Positions 63,551 to 64,000 of a stretch of DNA of 64,000 nt are shown here, piece by piece. The translations under genes and the position numbers were made by a program. The DNA lies in contig JAHBUL010000010.1 in the NCBI GenBank assembly GCA_019638085.1, positions 108,886 through 172,885 on the forward strand. The letters are read 5' to 3'. The notes under the pieces are model-generated. The model was not told where the DNA came from, did not search any database, and was given only the letters and a program-made list of their open reading frames with translations. This DNA comes from Flavobacteriales bacterium (lineage in GTDB: Bacteria > Bacteroidota > Bacteroidia > Flavobacteriales_F > PHOS-HE28). Each line of letters starts with the position of its first letter. The first letter of the stretch is position 1.

Positions 63551-63588
63551 AACAGGAAGGCCCGGCTGATCCGGGCCTTCCTGTTTTA
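63551..63588. terminator. Bidirectional terminator between exopolysaccharide operon and T9SS-tail gene
   Basis: Perfect 16-bp arms (63551-63566 and 63572-63587) around CTGAT, with A residues before and TTTT at the end. It lies between convergent genes and serves both strands. Confidence 0.85.
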
Positions 63589-63603
63589 CAGATCCTATCC
63601 GGG

Positions 63604-64000
63604 TTAACGAATGATCAGTTGTTGCACTTCCGTGCGCTGATCACCTTGCAGGCGGATCACGTATAGCCCGGAGGCAATATCGGTAGGCATGACCAATTTG
63701 TCTGCTCCGGTAGGAATGTCCTGATTCAATACCAACGCACCGCGCATATCGGTCAGGGAGATCCTGCCATTCGTCAAGGGTGCGAAGAACACAGGTTCTC
63801 CACGTGTCACCGGATTAGGGTACACGCTCGAACCAGTGGATGAGGCAACATGCTCGGCAACGGCGGTCGTAATGTCGCAGGCATCTTCCGGCATTTGATA
63901 AGCAACGCGCGACGAGAAGGGTGGCACCTGGATGCTGCCCGAGAGCACATTGCCATCAATATCCTTCCAGCAGCCCTCAGGCAGGTTGAAGCTTTGCGAA
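63604..64000 (-). CDS. C-terminal part of a secreted protein with T9SS type A sorting domain (partial)
   Basis: The frame is open to the window edge; the 5' part lies outside. The visible 131 residues include CWKDIDGNVLSGSIQVPPFS, a pattern seen at the end of beta-helix-type surface proteins. The sorting domain starts VYPNPVTRGEPVFF, continues LTDMRGALVLNQDIP and ends SGLYVIRLQG then EVQQLIIR. It would be exported by the T9SS. The catalytic or binding part is not visible, so no function can be given. Confidence 0.85.
   Translation of the reverse strand, partial: SQSFNLPEGCWKDIDGNVLSGSIQVPPFSSRVAYQMPEDACDITTAVAEHVASSTGSSVYPNPVTRGEPVFFAPLTNGRISLTDMRGALVLNQDIPTGADKLVMPTDIASGLYVIRLQGDQRTEVQQLIIR

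Overview
The window is a chromosome segment from a member of the Bacteroidota, most likely a Flavobacteriales-type organism of moderately high GC. Four things point there: type IX secretion system (T9SS) parts and sorting domains (PorP/SprF, a PorE-like OmpA lipoprotein, SprB repeats, type A and type B C-terminal sorting domains); promoter elements of the TTTG / TAnnTTTG type; a type 3 prolyl-tRNA synthetase; and lineage families such as GWxTD lipoproteins, CotH kinase with a sorting tail and DUF4369-thioredoxins. No plasmid, phage or CRISPR locus is visible.

Layout. 1-5162: end of the ribosomal protein/alpha operon (rpsK tail, rpsD, rpoA, rplQ), a strong terminator, then carA and eno. 5171-9422 (minus): an LTA-synthase-like phosphoglycerol transferase and a secreted M1 aminopeptidase. 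9538-11076: an uncharacterised helical protein with its own promoter. 11095-23705 (minus): a tightly coupled four-gene operon of a small secreted protein, a giant 3133-residue SprB-repeat surface protein, a PorP/SprF outer-membrane protein and a PorE-like TPR/propeller/OmpA lipoprotein. 23917-32515 (minus): rlmB, a GWxTD lipoprotein, rmuC, an L,D-transpeptidase, a CotH-kinase protein, an Omp85-like protein and ung. 32615-36040: a 42-residue lipoprotein, an OsmC protein (minus), an outer-membrane-like protein coupled to lipA, and gapA. 36127-46238 (minus): LpxH-like phosphatase, two hypothetical envelope proteins, an M1 peptidase with a barrel-like C-terminus, a TlpA-like thioredoxin, gatB, purine nucleoside phosphorylase and lpxK. 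46338-47703: a frameshifted DUF4143 ATPase gene bracketed by two 48-nt direct repeats, each holding a near-perfect palindrome. 48012-49915: Nif3-like protein and a coiled-coil zinc-ribbon protein, ended by a 51-nt perfect palindrome. 50046-52458 (minus): a Gly/Tyr-rich lipoprotein and a FadL-like barrel. 52549-54731: proS and a conserved unknown. 54812-54883: tRNA-Glu with promoter and terminator. 55159-63163: a Wzx/Wzy-type exopolysaccharide operon (Wza-like, Wzc-like, flippase, two glycosyltransferase candidates, polymerase/ligase). 63604-64000 (minus): the C-terminus of a T9SS-secreted protein running off the window.

How it fits together. Housekeeping genes alternate with cell-envelope genes. 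The T9SS operon is probably a self-contained display unit: the giant adhesin carries a type B sorting domain and is co-expressed with an outer-membrane PorP/SprF partner and a periplasmic peptidoglycan-anchored PorE-like protein. Three other proteins here (M1 peptidase, CotH protein, the partial protein at the end) carry type A sorting tails and would use the same secretion route. The exopolysaccharide operon is a second surface-building unit. The least explained features are the repeat-bracketed DUF4143 gene, the small protein heading the adhesin operon, the 42-residue lipoprotein with its own promoter and terminator, and the zinc-ribbon glycosyltransferase-like fusion. All calls come from reading the sequence; no database search was run.
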